Origin: Eisenbergiella porci
GTDB taxonomy: Bacteria > Bacillota > Clostridia > Lachnospirales > Lachnospiraceae
Length of the DNA stretch: 64,000 nt
Assembly: GCF_009696275.1 (NCBI RefSeq)
Contig: NZ_VUMI01000027.1
Location: forward strand, 20,157-84,156
Direction: 5' to 3'
Shown: one piece after another, positions 9,307-17,933 of the stretch
How positions within the stretch are numbered: position 1 is the stretch's first letter
Layout: each line of letters begins with the position of its first letter
Made by a program: the position numbers and the translations under genes
Notes under the pieces: generated by a model
The model's database searches: none
What the model was told of the DNA's origin: nothing
The model's input: the letters and a program-made list of their open reading frames with translations, nothing else

Positions 9307-9320
9307 GTTTAACGATAAAC
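9307..9320. promoter_or_regulatory. LacI-family operator upstream of the regulator
   Basis: GTTTAACGATAAAC, nearly the reverse complement of the importer operator at 7689-7702. It lies in the leader of the regulator gene, about 50 bases after its predicted transcription start, suggesting autoregulation. Confidence 0.75.
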
Positions 9321-9378
9321 ACAGCCGAATTCCATTAACAGTCAGTCCTCCAGCCCCACATTGCTAATTTTTAAAGGA

Positions 9379-9407
9379 ATTATAGCATTGCTACCGTCAT
9401 AACGCAA
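9379..9407 (-). promoter_or_regulatory. Promoter of the LacI-family gene
   Basis: On the minus strand TTGCGT (9402-9407), a 17-base spacer and a perfect TATAAT (9379-9384). The leader to ATG 9265 is about 105 bases and contains the operator at 9307. Confidence 0.65.
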
Positions 9408-9430
9408 GGATCATTCACTTTTTCGCTTTG

Positions 9431-9468
9431 TTTTCTGTAAACCAAATGAATTTCATGTTTACAGAAAA
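9431..9468. repeat. Perfect 12 bp inverted repeat between esterase and lacI genes
   Basis: TTTTCTGTAAAC (9431-9442) is repeated as its exact complement at 9457-9468, and the loop itself contains ATGAA/TTCAT. No clear U-run follows on either strand. It could end the esterase transcript or bind a regulator. Confidence 0.5.
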
Positions 9469-9521
9469 ACCGGAAAAATACAGGTTATTGCCTAAAATTT
9501 CACAGCTTTCCATCTTCGCAG

Positions 9522-10610
9522 TCAGGGCTTTAATACCGTATCCAATACCTGTCCCTGTATTCTGGCAAGATAATCATTGGGGTGATTTAATAAATTTCCC
9601 GTAATATCAATATACCTTTTTCTTTTCATCAGCTCCTTCTGCACTCCCTGTACATCTGCCACAACCACACCGGCGCCGGCAAGTGGGTACAGGCTCTGTG
9701 CATATTCCTCCTGATGGGCGCTGAAATACATAGGCGCCGTATGTGCCAGCGGATTGGGAAGAGTGGTAGCGATAAGCACATATTCCGTATCCGGACATTC
9801 CCCGGCGATTTTTTTCAGAAGACGTTCTGTTTTCTCCCGATACTCTCCGCCCGGACACCTGTCGTTCATTCCAAAGCCCAGCAAAACCAGATCCGGCTGA
9901 TGGGAAATCGCTCTTTCCCCGGCATTTTCCAATGCCCATTCCGAATCCGTCCCGCCCACGGAGGTATTGATAAATTCCACGCTCCCGCCATAATAATCCC
10001 GCAGGCTGTCAATCAACAGTTCGGACCACTGCGGCTGTCCCGGTTCCAGCCCATAAAGTCCGCTGCAGTCACAGCCGCAGGATATGCTGTCACCGTAAAG
10101 GACAATTTTTACAGGCTCCTTCCGTTTCAGCCTGCCGTACAGCCGGGGCAGCCGTTCAATACCGGATACGGGCCGGAAGCCCTGCCATTGCTTCTGTGTG
10201 GTATAGGTAACGGCCAGCTGCCAGCGGGTAATATACTCCGGATTGCCCACGGCGCTCAGATTCAGGAACTTACCGTCCGTCGTCTTGACCGGTCCGAAAT
10301 CCGGCCCCGGCTTCCCATCACAGGAAGGCGTCTCCTGTGATGTATAAAAAGTCTCCCAGCCCGTCTGCGGGATCCGGCTGTCCCGGGTAAGGAACAGCCT
10401 TCCATCCTTTACAAAACAATCCCGTCCTAGTTCATAGACGTTTTTTCCGTCATAGCTTTCTATCCTGATTATTTTCTCAGGGCTGTAAAGAAACGGGGCG
10501 CTGCGCTGTCCGTTTTCTTCAATCATGGCAAAGGTTTCCCGCCAGATGGTTCCCCCTTCCCATACCGGCGCAAGCAGCGGGCTGCTGTCTCCTGTCATTC
10601 CCATATCCAT
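9522..10610 (-). CDS. SGNH/GDSL hydrolase, probable carbohydrate esterase
   Basis: A 362-residue two-domain protein. Residues about 10-160 look like a beta-sandwich domain; residues 165-362 are an SGNH hydrolase. Block I is LYGDSIS with nucleophile Ser175, the block II Gly lies in NTSVGGTDSEW, block III is GFGMND and block V is HPND (His343, Asp346), so the full catalytic set is present. No signal peptide is seen. The layout is like CE2-type and related deacetylases, and the gene follows a GH43 gene on the same strand, so removal of acetyl groups from xylo-oligosaccharides is the likely job. The substrate is inferred from context. Confidence 0.87.
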   Translation of the reverse strand: MDMGMTGDSSPLLAPVWEGGTIWRETFAMIEENGQRSAPFLYSPEKIIRIESYDGKNVYELGRDCFVKDGRLFLTRDSRIPQTGWETFYTSQETPSCDGKPGPDFGPVKTTDGKFLNLSAVGNPEYITRWQLAVTYTTQKQWQGFRPVSGIERLPRLYGRLKRKEPVKIVLYGDSISCGCDCSGLYGLEPGQPQWSELLIDSLRDYYGGSVEFINTSVGGTDSEWALENAGERAISHQPDLVLLGFGMNDRCPGGEYREKTERLLKKIAGECPDTEYVLIATTLPNPLAHTAPMYFSAHQEEYAQSLYPLAGAGVVVADVQGVQKELMKRKRYIDITGNLLNHPNDYLARIQGQVLDTVLKP

Positions 10611-10684
10611 CCTCCCCCTTTATTCCGGCATCTTTTCCGATGTCATTTTAAAGCGCATCATTTAAGCATTTTATTCCAGGCATT

Positions 10685-12100
10685 TTATTCCAGCGTAAAG
10701 GAAGCCAGGCTTGCCCCGCCCTCTCCCTGATATACAAAGTAGAGCGCCTGCACGCCGTCCGGAATGCTGATGTCCGCACTGTATTCTTTCCATACATTGG
10801 AAAATCCCACAGGAATCCATCCAAGCACAAGATCGTCCCATGCAGTTTTCACGCCGAATGCCCCTTTGCAGTAGCCGCGCACCCGGATTGATACCCGGCT
10901 GATGCCTTCACAGGCAAAATATTTGAAGCCGGCGTGGGCGCCGTCCCGCATATTGGCAATATATCCGGTTTCCTCGTCTCCGTCCCTGCCGTCCTGGGTA
11001 ATCTTCGGGAAACGGCAGTCCATCCATTCACCCGGCGCTCCTGTGGTAAAGGCTTCCTCCTTTGTGAAAAGATGGCAGGCCAGATAAGCCGGATATTCCC
11101 CTTTTCCCAAAAGCGGCCCTCCATTGGCGCCGCAGGAAGTGATCTCCGCCTGTATAATGCTGCCGTCCTCCCGGAAGGTAATCGGCTCGATGCAGCCCTG
11201 TCTGCTGAAATTCGTGCCGTCCGTGTGCCTGTGATAGAAAATATACCATTTTCCATAGATTTCCACGATACTGCCGTGGTTGTTTCCGCCATAGCACATG
11301 GGTTTCCCCGCCGGCTTATAAGAATCGATATGCATATCGTTATTGCTTACAATCACGCCTCCGTAAACAAAATCCTTCATGGGATGCCTGCTGGTTGCAT
11401 AGCACAGCTCATGCATGGCAATAGAGGAATAAATAAAATAATAAGTATCTCCCTTTTTACGGATGGAAGGTGCTTCAAAGAACTCGTGTCCCTCAAAGCT
11501 GCTGCCTTTACTGTATGGCTGGCTTGGCGCAATATTTACCGGTCCCTCCAGTATGGTAAGCATGTCAGGCCCCAGAACCGTGCCCATCGGGCCTGTCCTG
11601 GAGGTATCCCCGATGGCGCAGAAGCCCGTATACAGCCAGGTTTTGTCCCCTTCCGTCATCACGCCCGGATCAAACTGAGGCTCATCCCCTTCTTTTTCTC
11701 CCAGACGCACGCCGTCCTGATAATGCACATAGCCGTAAAATTCATAAGCGCCGGCCGGCGTATCGCACACCGCCACGGAAACCACCGGCACCTTGTCCAG
11801 CACATAGTACAGATAATACCTGCCGTCCGGACCCACGGTGACATCCGGCGCGTACAGGCACATATGGCCGTCCGGATTCAGCGGATCCTGGGTTTTCTTA
11901 TAAATCACGCCCTCATACCGCCAGTTTCCCAGATCATCCTCCGGGGCCGACCAGCATACATAGTCGTTAAGACAGTAGGCATGGCCGCGGAAACGATCAT
12001 GGGATCCATACACATATACTCTTCCGTCGAATACATAAGGTTCGCCGTCGGGGATATACTCCCAGGACGGCAGATAAGGATTAAATGCCTGTTTTTTCAT
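10685..12100 (-). CDS. GH43 family glycoside hydrolase with C-terminal carbohydrate-binding-like domain
   Basis: A 471-residue protein. Residues about 5-320 form a GH43 five-bladed propeller: GEPYVFDGRVYVYGSHDRF at the N-terminus, YAPDVTVGPDGRYYLYY as a following blade, and FFEAPSIRKKGDTYYFIY with the likely acid Glu. Residues about 335-471 resemble a CBM6-type beta-sandwich. No signal peptide is seen. Arabinofuranosidase or beta-xylosidase activity is expected. The gene starts at ATG 12100 and is followed after 74 bases by the SGNH hydrolase, so the two likely form one transcript. Confidence 0.9.
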   Translation of the reverse strand: MKKQAFNPYLPSWEYIPDGEPYVFDGRVYVYGSHDRFRGHAYCLNDYVCWSAPEDDLGNWRYEGVIYKKTQDPLNPDGHMCLYAPDVTVGPDGRYYLYYVLDKVPVVSVAVCDTPAGAYEFYGYVHYQDGVRLGEKEGDEPQFDPGVMTEGDKTWLYTGFCAIGDTSRTGPMGTVLGPDMLTILEGPVNIAPSQPYSKGSSFEGHEFFEAPSIRKKGDTYYFIYSSIAMHELCYATSRHPMKDFVYGGVIVSNNDMHIDSYKPAGKPMCYGGNNHGSIVEIYGKWYIFYHRHTDGTNFSRQGCIEPITFREDGSIIQAEITSCGANGGPLLGKGEYPAYLACHLFTKEEAFTTGAPGEWMDCRFPKITQDGRDGDEETGYIANMRDGAHAGFKYFACEGISRVSIRVRGYCKGAFGVKTAWDDLVLGWIPVGFSNVWKEYSADISIPDGVQALYFVYQGEGGASLASFTLE

Positions 12101-12300
12101 TGCTGTTCCCTCCGTACACTGTTGTGAGCAACTTTCACATTTTCTTTTTCTGCACTTTTCCGGCCAAAGGGCGGATGCTCCGGCCGGGAAAACTGTTTTC
12201 CAACTGTTTTCTGCAGCCTGCTGCCTCTATTCTTTCACAGACATTTTTCCAAAGCAATGATATATTCTAAGAAAAAATTGATTTATTCTTATATTGCCTG

Positions 12301-13191
12301 TTAAGCCAGCACCTTTTTCCCCGCTTCATACGCACGCTTCAGATAATCCATTGTGTCCTCGCCTGACGGTTTCACAACCTCCATCACCCAGGGTTTTTCA
12401 TACGCTGACTGATTCAGCACCGCCATCAGCGCTTTCCAGTCTATGCCGCATTCCCCGGGAAGCATGTGCGCATCGCCATGACCTTTTCCCTCACCCCATC
12501 CAAAATTGTCATGGATATGGACAGAATACAGGCGATCCCTGAAGCGATCCGCAAATTTTGTAATAAATTCATTTCCCCATACCAGGTTCGCATGTCCGGT
12601 ATCCAGGCACAGCCCTAAAAATTCCGCCGGATAACGCGCAAACAATGTGTCAAACTGCTCAAGCTGCATCTCTCCCGGCGCTTCAAATAAATTTTCAATA
12701 CAAATGCGCACCTTTTTCTCCAGGCAGAAGGGCTGCAGTTCATCCAGCGACTTATATGCCTGTCCGTAAAAAATTTCCTTTGTCTCCGGTTTTTCCTCAA
12801 AATCAAGATATGGCAGATACATATGCAGTACAATTTCCGTGGTTCCCAATATATGCGCAAGCTCCACACGGTTTTTGATAAGCTCTACCCCGGCAACCCG
12901 GTTATACTCTATCGTGGAAGTGTAATCCTTGCGGTAATGCACATCCATGCGGCCGTTGCCGACTCCCCGGCTTCCCTTGCTGGAATGCAGGGATTTTGCC
13001 TTAAGGCCGTACTTATCCATCCACCCCCTGATCTGTTCCATCTCCGAACGGGAATAAATATAATCGCCGTCCCACTCGTAACACCAATGCATGTGGGAAA
13101 ACCCTGCCGCCGCAATCCTGCGGATGCTTTCCTCAATCTCTTCAATTTTTACGTATTCCGCTTCGTAATCCGTGTTGATTCCAAGTTCCAT
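12301..13191 (-). CDS. Sugar phosphate isomerase/epimerase, xylose isomerase-like TIM barrel
   Basis: A 296-residue AP-endonuclease-2/xylose-isomerase-like TIM barrel. Metal-binding residues typical of the fold are visible: Glu in IVLHMYLPYL-flanking strands, ICIENLFEAPGE, CLDTGHANLVWG and YSVHIHDNFG. The family covers sugar and inositol isomerases, epimerases and dehydratases, and the exact reaction cannot be read from sequence. It lies upstream of the GH43/esterase pair on the same strand and diverges from the YesM gene at 14,096. No signal peptide is present, so it is cytoplasmic. Confidence 0.88.
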   Translation of the reverse strand: MELGINTDYEAEYVKIEEIEESIRRIAAAGFSHMHWCYEWDGDYIYSRSEMEQIRGWMDKYGLKAKSLHSSKGSRGVGNGRMDVHYRKDYTSTIEYNRVAGVELIKNRVELAHILGTTEIVLHMYLPYLDFEEKPETKEIFYGQAYKSLDELQPFCLEKKVRICIENLFEAPGEMQLEQFDTLFARYPAEFLGLCLDTGHANLVWGNEFITKFADRFRDRLYSVHIHDNFGWGEGKGHGDAHMLPGECGIDWKALMAVLNQSAYEKPWVMEVVKPSGEDTMDYLKRAYEAGKKVLA

Positions 13192-13588
13192 GTTGTTCTC
13201 CTTTTTACCTTTTTATTTTTTGAGTGCATATGAGTGCGCTTTTAACAATATAAAATGTCAGAACGAAAACGCCAGTTAGCAGCACAATAAAACATTCATA
13301 TAATATTTGTATAATGTCTATAACCTGACATTTCCGAACCGCTTTTTTTACAGGCGGCACAGGATATGAACCTGCCGGCTGAACAGTTATATTTTACCAT
13401 TATTTTCAGCGACAGGACAGTATAACATTTATTGTGTTCATGTTTTATATTTTCTTAAATCAAATTATTCCGTTCCATCTGTTTTACCACAGCAGACAAC
13501 TATGGACGCAGCACCTTTCTGTTTTCGCCGCCCGGATTTCCACTTTCACCATCCTGCAGCCATCTTCTGTCACACGCACTGCCGCCAG
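13192..13588. other. Intergenic region, AT-rich, upstream of the isomerase
   Basis: About 400 bases between the divergent isomerase gene and the large inverted repeat. It must hold the minus-strand promoter of the isomerase. No convincing operator or small gene was seen; short open frames here lack ribosome-binding sites and family similarity. Confidence 0.5.
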
Positions 13589-13954
13589 GAAAAACGCATC
13601 AGCGCAGGCGCCGTCCTCCCGCCGTCCAAGGCTGGGGCAGCCGGCCGTCTTTCTTCCCGGAGGGGATGGGGGTGTTGGCTGATCCATACGAAAAAACGGC
13701 GGATATTTCTTACTGTCCCGGGGAACCAAAATTATGCCGCCCTTAGCAGCCTGTCTGACGAACGCAGCAGACGCAAGTCGCTGCGAGAGGAGTTTTGGCT
13801 GCGTTGGCAGAATTTTGGTTCCCCGGGACAGTTAGAAATACCCCGTTTTTGAAACCGGATCAGCCAACACCCCCATCCCCTCCGGGAAGAAAGACGGCCG
13901 GCTGCCCCAGCCTTGGACCGCGGGAAGGACGGCGCCTGCGCTGATGCGTTTTTC
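13589..13954. repeat. Large inverted repeat, arms about 149 bp, 68 bp loop
   Basis: The left arm (13,589-13,737) and right arm (13,806-13,954) are reverse complements with only scattered mismatches. Both start with GAAAAACGCATCAGCGCAGG and run inward to TCCCGGGGAACCAAAATT. It is GC-rich, lies between divergent genes and encodes only spurious mirrored open frames. The loop contains a small CGCAGC/GCTGCG stem. It may be a MITE-like or palindromic mobile unit; no terminal target duplication was verified. Confidence 0.9.
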
Positions 13955-14095
13955 CGCCCCACTTCCACGCCCCCGGGAGGCCAGGCTTGTCTCACGCTGG
14001 TGAATATGTTACAATTTGTTGAACGTTTTACGAAAACAGTCCGGCCTGCAAAACCGCTGCCGTTTTGCATCTGCATCATCCGGGGAGGGGAATAC

Positions 14096-15898
14096 ATGGA
14101 AAATAAAATAAAACTTTTCTTCCAAAAAGTGCCGGAGCGCTTTCATCCGGGGAAAATCCTGGACAATCTTCCGCTGACCAGAAAACTGATGCTGTTGTAT
14201 CTCTGCTGTGTCCTTCTGCCGCTGATACTCACGGACAGCATTATTTTTTCCCTGGTAATCAAGGCGGAGCAAAGCTCCAGCCAGCATGAAATGGAAAATA
14301 TCGCCGAGGCCATCCACTATACCCTGAGTAACAGGATGGACAACGCAGCCAATCTGTCGCTGAACATCTACAGTAACAAATACATCAATGAATTCATGGA
14401 TGCAGAATACGCTTCGCCCCTTGATTATTATGAAAGCTACCGGGATTTCCTCAAGGATTCCCTGTACGAAGCCAGCGTGGGCACAAGCAATTACAATATC
14501 GTCATGTATGCTGACAACCCCGGTATCGTAAACGGCGGCAGCTTCTGGAATCTGGACAGCGCAAAGGATAAGCAGTGGTACCGGGACTTCGTGGAATCCG
14601 GCCGCGACATCCTGGCCTATCCATATTATGAAAACACCGCCACCTCCACCCAGAGGAAAATTTCCATCATCCGCCGCATGGATTATTACCACAAAGGAAG
14701 CTGTCCCAATCTGATGAAAATGGACATGGATTACAGCGGCATGTCCCAGAGCATCATCAATTCCAAATACCGTTTTCTCGTATATATCTGCGACGGCGAT
14801 ACCATCCTTTTTTCCAATGACGGGCACGGCGGCATGGGAAAGCCCTATGAAACCTTTTTGCCGTCCATGAACAGACGGGTGGGCTATTCCAGGGATATGA
14901 ACGTATACGGCAGGGTCTGGAGCATTTATGTTATGAAGGAGGAACTGAACGTCCTCTCCATCATCCGCAACAATTTCGCACTCCTGCTGTTTCTGATACT
15001 GGTGAACCTGCTGCTTCCCGCGCTTTTAATGAAGGGCATCAACCACTCCTTCACCTCCCGTATCAGGGAACTGGGCGCTGCTTTTGATAAAGGGGATATC
15101 CATGAACTGACCCAGCTACCCGCTGTCAGGGGGAAAGATGAGATCGGGGTGCTCATGGCCAGCTATAACCACATGGCCGGACGTATCAACGATCTGATCC
15201 AAACCGTTTACAAGGACAGGCTGAAGGAGCAGGAAATGGACATTGCAAGGCAGAATGCGGAGCTTCTGGCCCTCCACAGCCAGATCAACCCACATTTTCT
15301 CTTTAATGCCCTGGAAAGCATCCGGATGCACAGCCTGATTAAAAATGAAGAGGAAACGGCAGGCATGGTAGAGCGCCTGGCCCTCATGGAACGCCAGTAT
15401 GTGGACTGGGGTACGGACACTATCAGCATCCGGGAGGAGTTTCAGTTTGTGGAGGCCTATCTGGAGCTGCAGAAATACAGGTTTGGCGACCGCCTCTCCT
15501 ACAAAATTGAAGCGGAACCCGACTGTCTTCGTTATTGCGTGCCCAGGCTGACCCTGGTTACCTTTGTGGAAAATGCCTGTGTACACGGGCTGGAAAACAA
15601 AACGGCTCCCGGCTGGATTTTCGTCAGATGCTGCTGCCGGGACGGCCATCTTTACATGGAAATCGAGGATACGGGACACGGGATGGATTCCGGGCTTCTC
15701 CTTACGCTGCAGGAAAAAATGGAAAATGCAAGCATGCAGCTTCTGAAGGAAAACGAACGGGTCGGGATTCTTAACGCCTGCCTGCGCCTGCATATGGCAA
15801 CGGACAACACGGTAAAATTCCAGCTGGAAAGCGAAGAGGACTCCGGAACCATCGTAACCATCAGCATTCCGGAAGAAAAATTGCGCATCAACACCTGA
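14096..15898 (+). CDS. Sensor histidine kinase, YesM family
   Basis: A 600-residue membrane kinase. ATG 14,096 is chosen because GGGGAGGGG precedes it; the open frame extends further into the inverted repeat without support. TM1 lies near residues 30-55 (LMLLYLCCVLLPLILTDSII), followed by a cache-like extracellular sensor domain, TM2 near 290-312, a HAMP linker, a His_kinase domain with phospho-His400 in QINPHFLFNALE, and an ATPase domain with FVENACVHGLEN and DTGHGM. The YesN-type regulator follows after 51 bases. It probably senses an oligosaccharide or its binding protein and controls the importer and GH8 genes downstream. Confidence 0.95.
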   Translation: MENKIKLFFQKVPERFHPGKILDNLPLTRKLMLLYLCCVLLPLILTDSIIFSLVIKAEQSSSQHEMENIAEAIHYTLSNRMDNAANLSLNIYSNKYINEFMDAEYASPLDYYESYRDFLKDSLYEASVGTSNYNIVMYADNPGIVNGGSFWNLDSAKDKQWYRDFVESGRDILAYPYYENTATSTQRKISIIRRMDYYHKGSCPNLMKMDMDYSGMSQSIINSKYRFLVYICDGDTILFSNDGHGGMGKPYETFLPSMNRRVGYSRDMNVYGRVWSIYVMKEELNVLSIIRNNFALLLFLILVNLLLPALLMKGINHSFTSRIRELGAAFDKGDIHELTQLPAVRGKDEIGVLMASYNHMAGRINDLIQTVYKDRLKEQEMDIARQNAELLALHSQINPHFLFNALESIRMHSLIKNEEETAGMVERLALMERQYVDWGTDTISIREEFQFVEAYLELQKYRFGDRLSYKIEAEPDCLRYCVPRLTLVTFVENACVHGLENKTAPGWIFVRCCCRDGHLYMEIEDTGHGMDSGLLLTLQEKMENASMQLLKENERVGILNACLRLHMATDNTVKFQLESEEDSGTIVTISIPEEKLRINT

Positions 15899-15949
15899 AA
15901 ACAGGATTCCAAGCGATTCTGTTTCCGGTTCAAAAAGGGAGGGACAAGA

Positions 15950-17572
15950 ATGCTTCAGGTTTTATTAGTAGATGACGAACCTTTTATACTGCAGGGTCTG
16001 GCCATGCTGATTGATTGGGAAAAAGAGGGCTTTACGCTTGCAGGAACGGCGGCGAACGGTCTGGAAGCCATTGCATTTCTGGAAAAAACACAGGTGGATC
16101 TGATTATCGCCGACATCAAAATGCCTGCCATGACGGGCATAGAGCTTCTGGAAAAAATAAGGGCGGAACACATTTCCGACGCCTATTTTATCATCCTCAG
16201 CGGCTACAGTGATTTCGAATATGCCAGAAAGGCCATCCAGTACAGCTGCATGGATTATATTCTCAAGCCGGTCCGCCAGGCGGAGCTTCTGAGCGTGCTT
16301 AACAAGGTCAAGGCCGACAGCACCAAATCCCTGCAGCGCCGGGAAGAGGTCGCCCTTCAGGAAAAAGCTTATTTTGCCAGAAATCTGATCGCCCTGATCT
16401 GCGGAAAATTCGATCAGCTGAACCTGGAACATGTGAAAAGCAAAATGCGCACAGAGGGCGGCATCCGGTATATCGATATTGAAATCGATGATCGCCCGGA
16501 GGATGAATCCGGAAAGCTTTTACTGAAATCAGAGGAAGAAAAAAGACAGCAGCAGCGCCTTTTATACCAATACTGCCTGGATTTCCTCAAGCAGGACGGC
16601 TGGCACTGTATCTTCGATGTGTCCAGCAATGAAAAGGATTATGATATCGGCCTTGTTTACTGTGACTATATGGCACAGGAGGCGGGCATGGACGAGCAGG
16701 GATATCTGGATTATTTTCTGCAAAGCATCCAGCAAAGGATGAAGCAGCCTGTAGTCATGTTTGTAGGAAACCGGGTGGACGATATTTCCCTTCTGTCCGA
16801 ATCTTACCGAACGGCCAACATCGCCCGTTCCTTCCAGAACTTCCATGTGGAGGGCATGACCCAGCGCATCTCCTGGTATGAGGAGCAGGAATGCGCGGAG
16901 GAAAGGACGCTTCTGTGCAAGTCCAGCCTGGACGAACTGATAAAGGCCGTGGAACAGAATGAAAAGGAACGCATCCCCGAGCTGGTTGACAGCCTGTATG
17001 AGGAGATCAACCGCAACAGCCTGGATGCCAAGCTGGTCAGCATGAATATAGACTATCTCCTGTTCCAGCTGGTGCATGCGGCCCAGGCCCAGGATATCAA
17101 TGTAAACCAGGAGGAAATCCTGGAATTTATCAACAGGAACGCCTTTGATTCCGGCACCATGCGCGGCAGCCGGATGCATCTGAAGCGCTTTGCCGAGGAA
17201 TACGCGGACTATCTCTCACAGCTGCGCGGCAAAAATATCCGCGGCAGCGTCATGAGCGACGTGGAACAGTATATCAGGGAGCACTACGCACAGAATCTGA
17301 CGCTTAAGGATCTGGGACTGAAATACTATATCAACAGCGCTTACCTGGGCCAGCTCTTCAGGAAAACCTACGGAGTATCCTTCAAGGATTACCTGAACAA
17401 TTACCGCATTGAAATGGCCGCCGCCCTCCTGCTGCACACGGATTTGAAAAATTACGAGATAATGGAGAAGGTCGGCTATCATGACCTGGATTATTTCATC
17501 AACAAATTTATAGCCCTGAAAGGCTGCACTCCCGCCAGATTCCGCAAAAAAAGCCGGGAGTCCAATACCTAG
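15950..17572 (+). CDS. Response regulator with AraC-type DNA-binding domain, YesN family
   Basis: A 540-residue regulator. Residues 1-120 are a receiver with acidic pair Asp8/Asp9, phospho-acceptor Asp55 in IIADIKMPAMTG and Lys in DYILKPVRQAE. A long middle region follows. Residues about 435-535 form the double helix-turn-helix AraC domain (YYINSAYLGQLFRKTYGVSF, then YEIMEKVGYHDLDYFINKF). ATG 15,950 follows AGGGAGGG. It pairs with the YesM-type kinase upstream and probably activates the importer promoter near 17,704. Confidence 0.95.
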   Translation: MLQVLLVDDEPFILQGLAMLIDWEKEGFTLAGTAANGLEAIAFLEKTQVDLIIADIKMPAMTGIELLEKIRAEHISDAYFIILSGYSDFEYARKAIQYSCMDYILKPVRQAELLSVLNKVKADSTKSLQRREEVALQEKAYFARNLIALICGKFDQLNLEHVKSKMRTEGGIRYIDIEIDDRPEDESGKLLLKSEEEKRQQQRLLYQYCLDFLKQDGWHCIFDVSSNEKDYDIGLVYCDYMAQEAGMDEQGYLDYFLQSIQQRMKQPVVMFVGNRVDDISLLSESYRTANIARSFQNFHVEGMTQRISWYEEQECAEERTLLCKSSLDELIKAVEQNEKERIPELVDSLYEEINRNSLDAKLVSMNIDYLLFQLVHAAQAQDINVNQEEILEFINRNAFDSGTMRGSRMHLKRFAEEYADYLSQLRGKNIRGSVMSDVEQYIREHYAQNLTLKDLGLKYYINSAYLGQLFRKTYGVSFKDYLNNYRIEMAAALLLHTDLKNYEIMEKVGYHDLDYFINKFIALKGCTPARFRKKSRESNT

Positions 17573-17630
17573 GGACAGGCGGCTGAATATGCAGCACTGC
17601 CGGCTGTTACAAGCATTTATTTCAAAAAAT

Positions 17631-17680
17631 CCGGACAAATTAGAGTTTTTTTGTGCAACTATAATTTGCCCGGGTTTTTT
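17631..17680 (+). terminator. Rho-independent terminator after the YesMN pair
   Basis: CCGG-A-CAAATTA pairs with TAATTTG-C-CCGG around a 19-base loop and is followed by GTTTTTT. It lies 58 bases after the regulator stop. Confidence 0.75.
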
Positions 17681-17703
17681 ATGTATTTTATCCGGTTGTT
17701 GTT

Positions 17704-17732
17704 TTGTTCAATTAGTATAGAATCAATATATA
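17704..17732 (+). promoter_or_regulatory. Putative promoter of the second importer operon
   Basis: TTGTTC (17,704-17,709), 17 bases, TATATA (17,727-17,732). The weak -35 fits a promoter that needs an activator such as the adjacent YesN-type regulator. The transcript would carry the hairpin repeat at 17,767-17,899 in its leader. Confidence 0.5.
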
Positions 17733-17766
17733 AGCAGTTACCCGGGTATACATATTAACAACTACA

Positions 17767-17899
17767 AATCAAATACCCCGCTGCAAGCAACAAGGCATTA
17801 AACTTGCAGCGGGCAGAGCAGCGGGGTATTTGACCCTCGCGGCAGTCGCCAAATATCCATGCAAGCATGGCTACTTGGCTCGTTGCCCGCGGAAATAAA
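17767..17899 (+). repeat. Hairpin repeat element, copy 1, in the importer 5' leader
   Basis: A 133 bp element that recurs at 57,944-58,129 with a 53-base insertion there. AAATACCCCGCTGC pairs with a distal GCAGCGGGGTATTT (14 bp), but the same left arm (CCCGCTGCAAG) can instead pair with the nearer CTTGCAGCGGG (11 bp), so two exclusive folds exist. A second stem pairs GCCAAATATCCATGC with GCATGGCTACTTGGC. It lies between the predicted promoter and the binding-protein start. Confidence 0.85.
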
Positions 17900-17933
17900 G
17901 CAACAGGAATGAATAAAATCAGGAGGATCAAAC

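Noticed and set aside
10934..12127. Plus-strand open frame of 397 codons
   Set aside because: It lies wholly antisense to the GH43 gene, whose motifs are clear on the minus strand.
13502..14097. Open frames within the large inverted repeat
   Set aside because: Mirrored GC-rich frames on both strands with repeated peptides and no start signals; they arise from the palindrome itself.
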